Assembly: GCF_025949665.1 (NCBI RefSeq)
Contig: NZ_JAPDFT010000004.1
Coordinates: forward strand, 186,001-250,000
Direction of reading: 5' to 3'
DNA: 64,000 bases
Source: Chryseobacterium viscerum
GTDB lineage: Bacteria; Bacteroidota; Bacteroidia; Flavobacteriales; Weeksellaceae
In this document: positions 1 to 7,925 of the stretch, one piece after another
Numbering within the stretch: the stretch's first letter is position 1
Layout of the letters: every line of letters starts with the position of its first letter
Position numbers and translations under genes: made by a program
Notes under the pieces: generated by a model
The model's database searches: none
What the model saw: only the letters and a program-made list of their open reading frames with translations
Told to the model about the DNA's origin: nothing

Positions 1-169
1 TTCCTGAGTTGTCAATAACTAAATTATTAAAACTGCTTCCGCCTGCTGATACATCCTGAATGCCTCCAACATTTTCCCACTGCTGCGCATACAAGCAGCT
101 TCCAGCAATGGTCAGCAATGTTAATCCCGTTCTGATTTTCTGTATTGCAAAATGTAAATCTTTAAACAT
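1..169 (-). CDS. N-terminal fragment of a secreted protein (cut by window edge)
   Basis: The reverse strand opens with an ATG at 169 and stays open to the window edge, giving 56 residues. The N terminus has basic residues, then a hydrophobic stretch (GLTLLTIAGSCLYA) and a probable signal peptidase site before QQW. The mature part begins WENVGG and continues VSAGGSSFNNLVIDNSG, which resembles the opening of the beta-propeller-like repeats in type IX-secreted flavobacterial proteins. That link is an inference from a few residues. The C terminus, where a T9SS sorting domain would lie, is outside the window. A promoter-like TACTTTTG on this strand lies about 50 bp upstream. Confidence 0.6.
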   Translation of the reverse strand, partial: MFKDLHFAIQKIRTGLTLLTIAGSCLYAQQWENVGGIQDVSAGGSSFNNLVIDNSG

Positions 170-204
170 ATAAAATATTATTTTTAATTATTCTAAATTT
201 AATT

Positions 205-222
205 TAATTTTGCGCAAAAGTA
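205..222. promoter_or_regulatory. back-to-back divergent -7 promoter elements
   Basis: TAATTTTG (205-212, plus strand) and TACTTTTG (reverse strand, 222-215) both match the flavobacterial -7 consensus TAnnTTTG and are separated by only two bases. Together they form a near palindrome centred on TTTTGCGCAAAA. The reverse-strand copy has a TTG 17 nt upstream. They could serve the secreted protein to the left and the AraC gene to the right, but could hardly be used at the same time. Confidence 0.45.
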
Positions 223-302
223 CTTCACATTATTAACCTCAAGTTATCATTTTCAAACTTTTTGTTATCCTGAGAAGCACTTTTACCTTAAGTAGTTGTA
301 CC

Positions 303-1196
303 ATGGCCGTAAAAATGTGTTGTATGAGGAATCAATATAAAAGTGGACTTTTGTTCAGATCCGAAGACATCAAAATCATCATGCAGGAAGATCTGAGTCC
401 TGATCAATCCTTCAAGTCTCATATACTGGAAGGGAAGTCCAGCTTTAATCTTCTTTTTCTGCTGAGTGATGGTATTAATTTGGAAGCTCATGACTGCGGA
501 ACCCAATTTTCATTCAAGAAAAATCAATATATTCTCCATTACTCACCCAAAGAAAGTGTCGCAGAACTGTGGACGGAAAACCAGGAAATTCTGAAATATC
601 TTCAGATTCAGATTAATTATCAGTATGTTTTTAACCTCATCAATCCGGAACTTAATGGTGAGAATGCAGAAATTCTGGAAAATATGACCCATAATAATTT
701 CATATTCCTTCATAAAGAGACACCGCCGGACATGACGGTTGAAATGCATATGATTGTAAAGGAAATTCTGGGGTACACCAAAAAGGGAATCATGCAGAAG
801 CTATTTATAGAAGCCAAGATTATTAAGCTCCTGATTCTGATTTTTGAACAGTTTAATGAGAAAAACATTTTGGAATCTACCCCAAAGACTCCTGAAATGA
901 TCAGGAAATTCATTGATGAAAACTACCACAGAAATATAAAAGCAGAAGAGATCGGAAAGTATATCGGCATGAATCAGAATATTATCCGAAAGGAATTCAA
1001 GGCCCAGTATCATACAACGATTGCCCATTATATCTCAGAACTCAGAATGCTGAAAGCAAAGAAACTGATCACCAACAAAGAGATTATGATCAAAGAAATT
1101 GCTATTGAATGTGGTTATGAATATATCCAGAACTTTACACGGGCTTTTAAAAAGAAATTTGGAGTATCTCCGGAAAGCCTTAGGAATAATAAATAG
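303..1196 (+). CDS. AraC family transcriptional regulator
   Basis: A DNA-binding regulator of 297 residues. The last ~100 residues form the double helix-turn-helix of the AraC/XylS family, from IRKFIDENYHRNIKAEEIGKY to the classic C-terminal signature IAIECGYEY..NFTRAFKKKFGVSP. The N-terminal ~190 residues are a presumed sensor domain that I cannot assign to a ligand class. The start is uncertain: in-frame ATGs at 303, 315 and 324 are all possible and none has a convincing ribosome binding site; the ATG at 324 (MRNQYKSG) removes an odd MAVKMCC prefix. It is a single gene ended by a clear hairpin. Its target is unknown; the divergent secreted-protein gene is the nearest candidate. Confidence 0.85.
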   Translation: MAVKMCCMRNQYKSGLLFRSEDIKIIMQEDLSPDQSFKSHILEGKSSFNLLFLLSDGINLEAHDCGTQFSFKKNQYILHYSPKESVAELWTENQEILKYLQIQINYQYVFNLINPELNGENAEILENMTHNNFIFLHKETPPDMTVEMHMIVKEILGYTKKGIMQKLFIEAKIIKLLILIFEQFNEKNILESTPKTPEMIRKFIDENYHRNIKAEEIGKYIGMNQNIIRKEFKAQYHTTIAHYISELRMLKAKKLITNKEIMIKEIAIECGYEYIQNFTRAFKKKFGVSPESLRNNK

Positions 1197-1197
1197 A

Positions 1198-1225
1198 AAA
1201 ACCGCCTAACGAATTAAGCGGTTTT
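1198..1225. terminator. rho-independent terminator after the AraC gene
   Basis: AAAACCGC (1198-1205) pairs with GCGGTTTT (1218-1225) two bases after the AraC stop codon. The A and T runs on either side let it work in both directions, although the convergent gene ends 65 bp further on. Confidence 0.75.
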
Positions 1226-1289
1226 ATATATGTTGTTTTGCTTTGATATTACTTTTTCAGAATTCAGGTGAAAAAGCAATGACAATCAA

Positions 1290-1595
1290 TTAATGATGAT
1301 GTCCGTGATCGTGAAGGAAAGGTCCATTTCCTTTAGGCTCGCTATAGATAACCTCTACACCTTCCTGCTCAGTAATAAGCTTTCTTCTGATATCTTCAGG
1401 GTCGAAAGGCTTTACTTTTCCGAAATACTCTTTCAAACCTTCAGTTAGCCACATTGGGATTACTAATCCGAAGAACATAAAAATGCACCAGAATCCTACT
1501 AAGAACATAGTAATGAAGAATATAGTCCAAAGGAACTGGTAGAAGGGCCAAAATGCTGATAATATCGTTATCATTCTCTTAAAGATTTTAGGCAA
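1290..1595 (-). CDS. small two-helix membrane protein with His-rich tail
   Basis: An unrecognised protein of 101 residues. Residues ~8-55 hold two hydrophobic segments rich in Phe and Trp (WPFYQFLWTIFFITMFLVGF, then CIFMFFGLVIPMWL), which predicts a small inner-membrane protein. The soluble tail (~60-101) ends HDHGHHH, a possible metal-binding end, although His-rich tails can also be incidental. It lies downstream of and in the same direction as the class I fumarase, 72 bp away, so the two may be co-transcribed. No catalytic motif is visible and I assign no function. Confidence 0.6.
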   Translation of the reverse strand: MPKIFKRMITILSAFWPFYQFLWTIFFITMFLVGFWCIFMFFGLVIPMWLTEGLKEYFGKVKPFDPEDIRRKLITEQEGVEVIYSEPKGNGPFLHDHGHHH

Positions 1596-1667
1596 AAATA
1601 AAGCTTTTTTCTTTTTTACACAAAAGATCAGTGCTCTATTTTATTATTTATTTTAATTTTAAACTAA

Positions 1668-3275
1668 TTAGTGGGCAAGATTTGCGAAGAAATCATTGCC
1701 TTTATCATCGGAAATAATGAATGCAGGGAAGTCTTTTACTTCAATTTTTCTTACGGCTTCCATTCCTAATTCCGGGAAGTCTACTACATCTACAGACACA
1801 ATATTGTCTTTGGCAAGAATAGCAGCAGGCCCTCCGATAGATCCTAGATAAAAGCCTCCGTATTTATGACAAGCATTAGTAACATCTTTACTTCTGTTTC
1901 CTTTTGCCAGCATAATCATACTTCCGCCGTGGCTTTGGAATTCATCCACATAAACGTCCATTCTACCTGCTGTAGTAGGCCCGAAGCTCCCTGAAGCCAT
2001 TCCTTCCGGAGTTTTTGCTGGTCCTGCATAATAGATCGGGTGGTTTTTGAAATATTCAGGCATTGGTTTCCCGCTGTCGATAATTTCTTTGATTTTTGCG
2101 TGAGCGATATCTCTTGCTACGATTAACGTACCGTTCAGTTTCAATCTTGTTTTGATCGGATATTTGGATAGCTCAGCAAGAATTTCCGGCATTGGTTTAT
2201 TCAGGTTAATCTCAACAGCTTCTTCTAAGTGTGGAGGGGTATCAGGTAAGAATCTTTTTGGATCCTGTTCCAACTGCTCAAGGAAGATCCCTTCTTTTGT
2301 GATTTTTCCTTTGATATTTCTGTCTGCAGAACATGAAACACCCATTCCTACCGGACAAGATGCAGCGTGTCTTGGAAGTCTGATTACTCTTACGTCATGG
2401 GTAAGGTATTTTCCTCCGAACTGAGCTCCGATGGCACTTTCCTGGCAGATTTTCTGAACTTTTGCTTCCCATTCAAGGTCTCTGAATGCCTGGCCGGCTT
2501 CATTTCCTTCTGTAGGAAGATGGTCGTAATATTTTGCTGAAGCTTTTTTCACTGCAGCAAGATTAGCTTCTGCTGAAGTTCCTCCAATTACCAATGCTAA
2601 GTGGTAAGGCGGGCAGGCAGCTGTTCCAAGGTCTGAAATTCTTTCTTTAACGAACTCTTCAAGAGATTTTTCGTTCAATAAAGATTTCGTCTTTTGGTAT
2701 AAAAATGTTTTATTAGCTGAACCTCCTCCTTTTGTTAAGAATAAGAATTCGTAGTAATCTCCTTTTTTAGCATAGATATCAATCTGTGCAGGAAGGTTAG
2801 ACCCTGAATTTTTCTCATCAAACATTGTCAAAGGCACAACCTGAGAATATCTTAAGTTTCTTTTCTGATAGGTATTGAAAATTCCTTTGCTCAGGTATTC
2901 CCCATCCTCTACTCCTGTGTATACATTTTCTCCTTTCTTTCCCATTACGATAGCTGTTCCCGTATCCTGGCATGAAGGAAGAGCTCCCTCAACGGCTACT
3001 GCAGCGTTTTGCAAAAGGTTATAAGCAACGAATCTGTCATTATCTGTAGCTTCAGGATCATCAATGATTCTTCTAAGGCTTTCCAGGTGTGAAGAACGAA
3101 GCATGAAAGACACATCTGCCATAGCTTCTTCAGCTAATAATTCCAGTCCTTTCGGATCAATCGTTAAAATTTCTCTGTCACCCAGTTTTTCAACCTTTAC
3201 ATAATCTGATGTAAGCTTCTTATACACCGTATCATCTTTCTGAATTGGATACGGATCCTGATATCTAAAGTCCAT
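1668..3275 (-). CDS. fumA: fumarate hydratase, class I ([4Fe-4S])
   Basis: Interconverts fumarate and malate in the TCA cycle with an oxygen-labile [4Fe-4S] cluster. The 535 residues match the single-chain FumA/FumB type, with the alpha and beta parts fused. Cysteines stand in the expected contexts: C102 in SCQDTGTA, C221 in TAACPPYH, and C307 and C315 in SCPVGMGVSCSADR. The C-terminal part has the GPTTAGRMD segment typical of the beta domain. It is divergent from a class II fumarase 225 bp away, so the cell encodes an iron-sulfur and an iron-free version side by side. A TATTTTTG element lies about 20 bp upstream of the start. The symbol follows E. coli usage. Confidence 0.93.
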   Translation of the reverse strand: MDFRYQDPYPIQKDDTVYKKLTSDYVKVEKLGDREILTIDPKGLELLAEEAMADVSFMLRSSHLESLRRIIDDPEATDNDRFVAYNLLQNAAVAVEGALPSCQDTGTAIVMGKKGENVYTGVEDGEYLSKGIFNTYQKRNLRYSQVVPLTMFDEKNSGSNLPAQIDIYAKKGDYYEFLFLTKGGGSANKTFLYQKTKSLLNEKSLEEFVKERISDLGTAACPPYHLALVIGGTSAEANLAAVKKASAKYYDHLPTEGNEAGQAFRDLEWEAKVQKICQESAIGAQFGGKYLTHDVRVIRLPRHAASCPVGMGVSCSADRNIKGKITKEGIFLEQLEQDPKRFLPDTPPHLEEAVEINLNKPMPEILAELSKYPIKTRLKLNGTLIVARDIAHAKIKEIIDSGKPMPEYFKNHPIYYAGPAKTPEGMASGSFGPTTAGRMDVYVDEFQSHGGSMIMLAKGNRSKDVTNACHKYGGFYLGSIGGPAAILAKDNIVSVDVVDFPELGMEAVRKIEVKDFPAFIISDDKGNDFFANLAH

Positions 3276-3291
3276 TCAATTTTTGTTTGTG

Positions 3292-3299
3292 CAAAAATA
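3292..3299 (-). promoter_or_regulatory. -7 promoter element of the class I fumarase gene
   Basis: TATTTTTG on the reverse strand fits TAnnTTTG and would give a very short leader before the ATG at 3275. No good TTG is visible at the usual -33 distance. Confidence 0.45.
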
Positions 3300-3500
3300 C
3301 GGCTCATTAAAAAAATATGAGTAAAATCAGTCATTTAAATTGATATTTATAATGATTATAAATTGGAGGTTTCTGAGTTTATAAGTACCTTTATAGAAGC
3401 TAAATAAATAAAGCCACAGCATTATTTTTTCATCAAAGTTGAATAATGTTTAAAATTTTTATGGCTTTAAAATCAACAGATCATACAAATTTCAACCACT

Positions 3501-4895
3501 ATGAATTACAGAATAGAAAAAGACACCATGGGAGAAGTGCAGGTACCTGCAGATAAGCTTTGGGGTGCACAAACCGAACGTTCCAGAAACAATTTCAAAA
3601 TAGGGCCTGAGGGTTCAATGCCGCATGAAATCATTGAAGCTTTTGCCTATCTGAAAAAGGCAGCAGCTTATACCAATACTGAGCTGGGCGTACTTCCTGC
3701 AGAAAAAAGAGATATGATTGCCAAGGTATGTGATGAAATTCTGGAAGGAAAACTTAACGACCAGTTTCCTTTGGTGATCTGGCAGACGGGGTCCGGAACA
3801 CAGTCGAACATGAATGTCAATGAAGTAATTTCAAACAGAGCTCATGTTAATAATGGAGGAACATTGGGTGAAAAATCTGAAATCCACCCGAATGACGATG
3901 TCAACAAATCCCAGTCATCCAATGATACCTACCCTACAGCAATGCACATCGCTGCCTATACAAAAGTTGTGGAAGTAACAATTCCGGCTGTGGAAAAACT
4001 AAAAAATACATTGGCTGAGAAATCAAAAGCCTTCAAAGATGTTGTAAAAATCGGCAGAACCCACCTGATGGATGCCACTCCGCTTACTCTTGGACAGGAA
4101 TTTTCCGGGTATGTGGCTCAGTTGGAATTCGGATTGAGAGCTTTAAAAAATACTTTACCTCATCTTTCTGAACTGGCACTGGGAGGAACAGCTGTAGGAA
4201 CCGGTTTGAATACTCCTAACGGCTATGATGTAAAAGTGGCTGAATATATTGCTCAATTTACCAATCATCCTTTTGTTACTGCAGAAAATAAATTTGAAGC
4301 TCTTGCTGCCCATGATGCTATTGTTGAAAGCCATGGTGCTTTGAAGCAGCTTGCTGTTTCTTTATATAAAATTGCTCAGGATGTGAGACTTCTGGCGTCT
4401 GGACCTCGTTCAGGAATTGGAGAAATTCATATTCCTGAAAATGAACCGGGATCATCTATTATGCCGGGGAAAGTAAATCCTACTCAGAATGAAGCCTTAA
4501 CAATGGTTTGTGCTCAGGTTTTAGGAAATGATACTACAATTTCATTTGCAGGAACTCAAGGGAATTATGAACTGAATGTTTTCAAACCGGTAATGGCTTA
4601 CAATTTCCTTCAGTCTGCCCAATTGATCGCTGATGCATGTATTTCCTTCAATGATCACTGTGCGGTAGGTATCGAACCGAATCATGAGAGAATTAAAGAG
4701 CTTGTAGACAAATCTTTAATGCTTGTTACAGCTTTAAATACTCATATCGGATATGAAAATGCGGCTAAAATTGCGAAAACAGCCCATAAAAATGGTACAA
4801 CTTTAAAAGAAGAAGCCATCAATCTTGGTTTACTCACTGCTGAGCAGTTTGACGAGTGGGTAAAGCCTGAAGATATGGTAGGGAGTTTAAAATAA
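3501..4895 (+). CDS. fumC: fumarate hydratase, class II
   Basis: Iron-independent homotetrameric fumarase of the fumarase/aspartase superfamily, 464 residues, the usual length. The active-site segments are present: SGTQSNMN at 98-105, GRTHLMDATP around H188, and the superfamily signature GSSIMPGKVNP at 317-327, which carries the catalytic serine loop. The start is followed by the typical MNYRIEKDTMGEVQVP. It diverges from the class I enzyme. In other bacteria FumC takes over when oxidants or iron shortage inactivate class I fumarases; the pairing here suggests the same division, but that is inference. A terminator follows directly. Confidence 0.96.
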   Translation: MNYRIEKDTMGEVQVPADKLWGAQTERSRNNFKIGPEGSMPHEIIEAFAYLKKAAAYTNTELGVLPAEKRDMIAKVCDEILEGKLNDQFPLVIWQTGSGTQSNMNVNEVISNRAHVNNGGTLGEKSEIHPNDDVNKSQSSNDTYPTAMHIAAYTKVVEVTIPAVEKLKNTLAEKSKAFKDVVKIGRTHLMDATPLTLGQEFSGYVAQLEFGLRALKNTLPHLSELALGGTAVGTGLNTPNGYDVKVAEYIAQFTNHPFVTAENKFEALAAHDAIVESHGALKQLAVSLYKIAQDVRLLASGPRSGIGEIHIPENEPGSSIMPGKVNPTQNEALTMVCAQVLGNDTTISFAGTQGNYELNVFKPVMAYNFLQSAQLIADACISFNDHCAVGIEPNHERIKELVDKSLMLVTALNTHIGYENAAKIAKTAHKNGTTLKEEAINLGLLTAEQFDEWVKPEDMVGSLK

Positions 4896-4918
4896 TGATT
4901 CTATAACTGATACAATGC

Positions 4919-4948
4919 AAAAACTCCGGGAGCTTTTTCCGGAGTTTT
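4919..4948 (+). terminator. terminator after fumC
   Basis: Stem ACTCCGG (4923-4929) with CCGGAGT (4939-4945), flanked by A and T runs, 24 bp after the fumC stop. Confidence 0.8.
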
Positions 4949-4969
4949 CGTTTTGCTGTCAAAATGTAT

Positions 4970-6010
4970 TTAATCTAATCCGATGGCCAACCCAAATATC
5001 AGCGCTTTATCATTTTTGAAGTAACTGTCTTTAAAGAAATTACTGAAATCTTTTTTAACAAACAGACTGAAACTGTTATATGAGAATGTAATCTGTGCCC
5101 CATATACAAAAGGATTCACCTGATAATTTCCACGGTCTCTGGTTTCACCATCAATTCCTTTTACAATATTGTTGGTAGACATTTTTACCCCGCCATATAC
5201 ATTGGCTCCAATTTTAAATCCTGTATAATAACTTCTGTACTGGATATCCATTCCGGCATTTTTAAGCTTGGAGAAATTATACTGTACCCCAAGAGGAACC
5301 ATAATATACCCGGTTCTCAGCTTACTTTTCTCAAGGTTTTCGCTGTACTGAGCCAGAGCAACCCCCTGATTTGCATTTCTTATAAACATCATATTATTAT
5401 CCGCTCTTACTGTTCTCCAAGAGAATCCTAACCCTGAAGTAATTGCCCAAGGGCTTGTTCTGCTAAGCTGGTAATTCAGTTTCAGACCAAATTCCAGATT
5501 ATTGGCATATCCTATGTTTTTATCCAGTTCATTATCGGGAGAGCTATTTGTCAATGTCATAATTCCGTAAGAGAAATATCCTGTAAAGCTTCTGCTGGGA
5601 CGGAATTTTTTCAACAGTTTCTCTTTAAGCTCTTCTTTAGAGGTAACATCTGTATTCAGAAGGGAATATCTTACCTGTTTCTGAATAACGTCATCCAGAT
5701 CAAACCCAAGCTCCTCAATTCTTTTGTCCATTTTCTCAGAATAGCGATCTGCAATCTGAGCTTTTTCTCTGTCAAAATCTGCTTTATCAAGGTTTCTTGC
5801 CTGCAAAACTACCAGTTCTTCTTCCATCAGTTTCTTTTCCTCCTGAATAATGGTATTGATTTTTGTGGCATATTCTTCCACTTTCTCTTTTACAATAGGA
5901 CTTACCTCAGTATCTTTTTTAGAAGACAGGTTAATATTCAAAGCCTTTTGTGCATGGAATGATGCTGAAATAGAGCATAGCAGTCCCATTACGATTAATT
6001 TCTTGATCAT
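4970..6010 (-). CDS. secreted coiled-coil / outer-membrane beta-barrel protein
   Basis: A protein of 346 residues with a signal peptide (MIKKLIVMGLLCSISASFHA, cleavage before QKA). Residues ~35-130 are charged and helical (VKEKVEEYATKINTIIQEEKKLMEEE), a likely periplasmic coiled coil. From ~135 onward alternating aromatic segments (GYFSYGIMTL, LEFGLKLNYQLS, SGLGFSWRTV, YNSFSLFVKKDFSNFF) and a C-terminal IFGLAIGLD look like an 8- to 10-strand outer-membrane barrel of the PorT-like kind. It is the third gene of an operon after the ECF sigma factor and its anti-sigma partner (30 bp gap), so it may be an output or a signal source of that system. The exact family is not recognised. Confidence 0.7.
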   Translation of the reverse strand: MIKKLIVMGLLCSISASFHAQKALNINLSSKKDTEVSPIVKEKVEEYATKINTIIQEEKKLMEEELVVLQARNLDKADFDREKAQIADRYSEKMDKRIEELGFDLDDVIQKQVRYSLLNTDVTSKEELKEKLLKKFRPSRSFTGYFSYGIMTLTNSSPDNELDKNIGYANNLEFGLKLNYQLSRTSPWAITSGLGFSWRTVRADNNMMFIRNANQGVALAQYSENLEKSKLRTGYIMVPLGVQYNFSKLKNAGMDIQYRSYYTGFKIGANVYGGVKMSTNNIVKGIDGETRDRGNYQVNPFVYGAQITFSYNSFSLFVKKDFSNFFKDSYFKNDKALIFGLAIGLD

Positions 6011-6040
6011 ATTATTAATTTTTAATTTTTTACGGACAAA

Positions 6041-6649
6041 TTATCTGGCATTTAAATCAATAGTGGTAGCCACATTACTTCCATCCTTTGTTTTTTCGAT
6101 AACATCTTTATGTTCTACTGAAAAAAGGAGTGTAGAAGGATCTACATATTTTTTCTTTTTAACCGGAGCTTTTAAAGAATCAGCTTTTGCCAGAAGTTTT
6201 GGATTAGAAATCTGAGGAATTTCTATTTTTTTTACTGCGGTTTCTCTGGGAATAAGTTTACTCTGATCTATTGCTACTGCGGAAATCATTTCTTCTTTAT
6301 CTTGGGAAGGTATCTTCTTTACCTCCTCTTTATCATTATTCTGAGCAGCCAGAGCTGTATTATCTTGAGCCTCATTTTTTATAATTTGACCTGCCTTATT
6401 TTCTTCTGTTTTCTTTACTATTTCAGGTTGAATTTCTGAAGGTTGATTGAGAAAAAACAGAACGGTTCCTAAACTCAATGTCAAGATCAGACAGGCAGCC
6501 ACTAAAACCCAGTTCATTTGTGATTTGGGACGGTTATTGCTGCTGTTTTGAACCTCTATTTCAGACCACAGATCACGGGATGGAGCAATCTCTCTTTCTT
6601 CGATCTGTTTTTTGATCTGACATTCAATATTATCCTTAGACGTTTTCAT
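6041..6649 (-). CDS. membrane anti-sigma factor-like protein
   Basis: 202 residues with one transmembrane helix near 45-67 (NWVLVAACLILTLSLGTVLF). The ~44-residue N-terminal part is cytoplasmic and includes RDLWSEIEVQ; a long polar, Lys/Glu/Asn-rich periplasmic part follows. The N-terminal start overlaps the end of the ECF sigma gene by 14 bp, the usual arrangement for a sigma/anti-sigma pair. No zinc-binding HxxxCxxC motif of the ZAS type is present, so sigma sequestration is inferred from context and topology only. Confidence 0.7.
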   Translation of the reverse strand: MKTSKDNIECQIKKQIEEREIAPSRDLWSEIEVQNSSNNRPKSQMNWVLVAACLILTLSLGTVLFFLNQPSEIQPEIVKKTEENKAGQIIKNEAQDNTALAAQNNDKEEVKKIPSQDKEEMISAVAIDQSKLIPRETAVKKIEIPQISNPKLLAKADSLKAPVKKKKYVDPSTLLFSVEHKDVIEKTKDGSNVATTIDLNAR

Positions 6650-7196
6650 TTTTTACTTTTTTTTGTTGTTGAAAGTAAATCTTTCTTAATTTTTCTTTTG
6701 CTCTGAACAGCTGTGTTTTACTGACAGCCATTGAAATCTGCAAAGTATCAGCAATTTCCTGATGAGAATATCCTTCCAGGACATAGAGGTTAAAAACCAT
6801 CCTATAGGCATCGGGAAGCTGATCCAAAAGGTCTTGTGCATTAAAGTCACAATCAATCTCCAGTTCGTGAATGTCTTCATGAAAAGATTGGTTGATCTCA
6901 TCCAGATAGAATACCGTTTTATGGCTTTTGATAAAATTCAGGCATTCGTTAACGACAATTCTTCTTGCCCAGCTATCCAGGTTCGACTCTCCTCTGAAGC
7001 TTTCTATGTGCTTAAAAATTTTACAGAATGCTTTAATGAGACAATCTTCCGCCTGGTACAAATCGCTCACATAGCTTTTGCTTACACTCAGGAATCTCTT
7101 GACATTCTGTTCATAGAAAATCTTCTGTGCAGCCGGATCCTGTTTCTTCAGGAGGCTCAACAAATCATTCTTTTTATTTCCGAACAAAAGTTTCAT
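6636..7196 (-). CDS. RNA polymerase sigma factor, ECF type
   Basis: 186 residues with region 2 at ~25-95 (YQAEDCLIKAFCKIFKHIESF, then SWARRIVVNECLNFIK) and region 4 at ~120-175 (LPDAYRMVFNLYVLEGYSHQEIADTLQIS, then KTQLFRAKEKLRK). It directs RNA polymerase to an alternative promoter set, probably in response to an envelope signal passed by the membrane protein encoded immediately downstream. It is the first gene of a three-gene operon running left. The divergent neighbour is a pair of GG-leader peptides 246 bp away, which could be targets; no shared promoter motif was established. Confidence 0.9.
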   Translation of the reverse strand: MKLLFGNKKNDLLSLLKKQDPAAQKIFYEQNVKRFLSVSKSYVSDLYQAEDCLIKAFCKIFKHIESFRGESNLDSWARRIVVNECLNFIKSHKTVFYLDEINQSFHEDIHELEIDCDFNAQDLLDQLPDAYRMVFNLYVLEGYSHQEIADTLQISMAVSKTQLFRAKEKLRKIYFQQQKKVKNENV

Positions 7197-7442
7197 GCTT
7201 ATGCTGTTTCTATATTAAAGACAATGAAAACAAAAAAAGGTTACAACTTTTTTAAAAAAATTTCCTGTTTAATACAATGAGTTGATTTTTTTTATTCAGA
7301 GTTACAAATTCTATCATCTTTTTTATTCAAAAAAACAGAAGAGCGGTTCTATATAAAAAACTGAAATACAATTTTTTAAACACAAGTAACTTATATTTAT
7401 TTTTTCCTATATTAGGGATATAATTAACTTAAAACTAAACCC

Positions 7443-7640
7443 ATGAAAAATTTAAAAAAATTAGACAGAGAAAATTTAAAAGCTGTATTAGGAGGAGACT
7501 TTACGTGTCTTGGTAATCTTTACTTAGTAGAAGCTAACGGTTATTATGCCTGCTGTACAAAACCTAATGTAGATCCGTGCAATACGTCTGCAATGTGTCT
7601 GACTCCTGTTGGTATGTGTGACTCTGGTATTCCAGCTTAA
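7443..7640 (+). CDS. GG-leader, six-cysteine small peptide precursor (bacteriocin-like), copy 1
   Basis: 65 residues. The leader MKNLKKLDRENLKAVLGG ends in a double glycine at 17-18 and follows the K-x-L-x-R-E-x-L-K pattern of Chryseobacterium bacteriocin-like precursors. The 47-residue core has six cysteines: one early, a CC pair in GYYACC, one in DPC, one in MCL and one in GMCDS. This fits export and cleavage by a C39-peptidase ABC transporter, but none is encoded in the window. No modification enzyme is adjacent. The second copy begins 18 bp downstream and shares the core pattern, so they are tandem paralogs in one transcript. The activity is unknown. Confidence 0.8.
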   Translation: MKNLKKLDRENLKAVLGGDFTCLGNLYLVEANGYYACCTKPNVDPCNTSAMCLTPVGMCDSGIPA

Positions 7641-7658
7641 CAATATTAAAGCAATACC

Positions 7659-7865
7659 ATGAAGCATTTAAAAAAATTAAAAAGAGAGAATCTGAAAACA
7701 ATTAAGGGAGGAAATACACCATTTTGCGATATGTATCTGGTACAATTCAACGGATATTATGCATGCTGCAGTGTACCTACAACCAATCCCTGTGAACTGA
7801 AAAAAAGAGAGTGTCTGGTGGAAAACGGAATGTGTGATTCATACAATCCGGGAAATCCGGTATAA
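7659..7865 (+). CDS. GG-leader, six-cysteine small peptide precursor, copy 2
   Basis: 68 residues, a paralog of the gene just upstream. The leader MKHLKKLKRENLKTIKGG ends at a double glycine (17-18). The core keeps the pattern C, MYLVQFNGYYACC, NPC, CL, NGMCDS, again six cysteines, which would allow three disulfides. The two cores differ at most other positions, so selection seems to keep the cysteine frame and the GYYACC and GMCDS ends. A strong bidirectional terminator follows. The products are probably exported and trimmed after GG; a toxin, signal or surface role cannot be decided from the sequence. Confidence 0.8.
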   Translation: MKHLKKLKRENLKTIKGGNTPFCDMYLVQFNGYYACCSVPTTNPCELKKRECLVENGMCDSYNPGNPV

Positions 7866-7885
7866 TTTCTGTAAAAGTAATTGAT

Positions 7886-7920
7886 AAAAGGCTGCCTTAC
7901 TTATGAGACAGCCTTTTTTA
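7886..7920. terminator. bidirectional terminator between the peptide pair and the DyP gene
   Basis: AAAAGGCTG (7886-7894) pairs with CAGCCTTTT (7909-7917), with a T run on the plus strand and an A run on the other side, as expected between convergent transcripts. Confidence 0.85.
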
Positions 7921-7925
7921 TTGTT

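Noticed and set aside
6762..7280. A 172-codon plus-strand frame
   Set aside because: Antisense to the ECF sigma factor gene, which has clear region 2 and region 4 motifs.
7443..7865. A complete lantibiotic or other modified-peptide biosynthesis cluster
   Set aside because: No LanM/LanB, radical-SAM maturase, C39 transporter or immunity gene lies within several kb; only the precursors are present.
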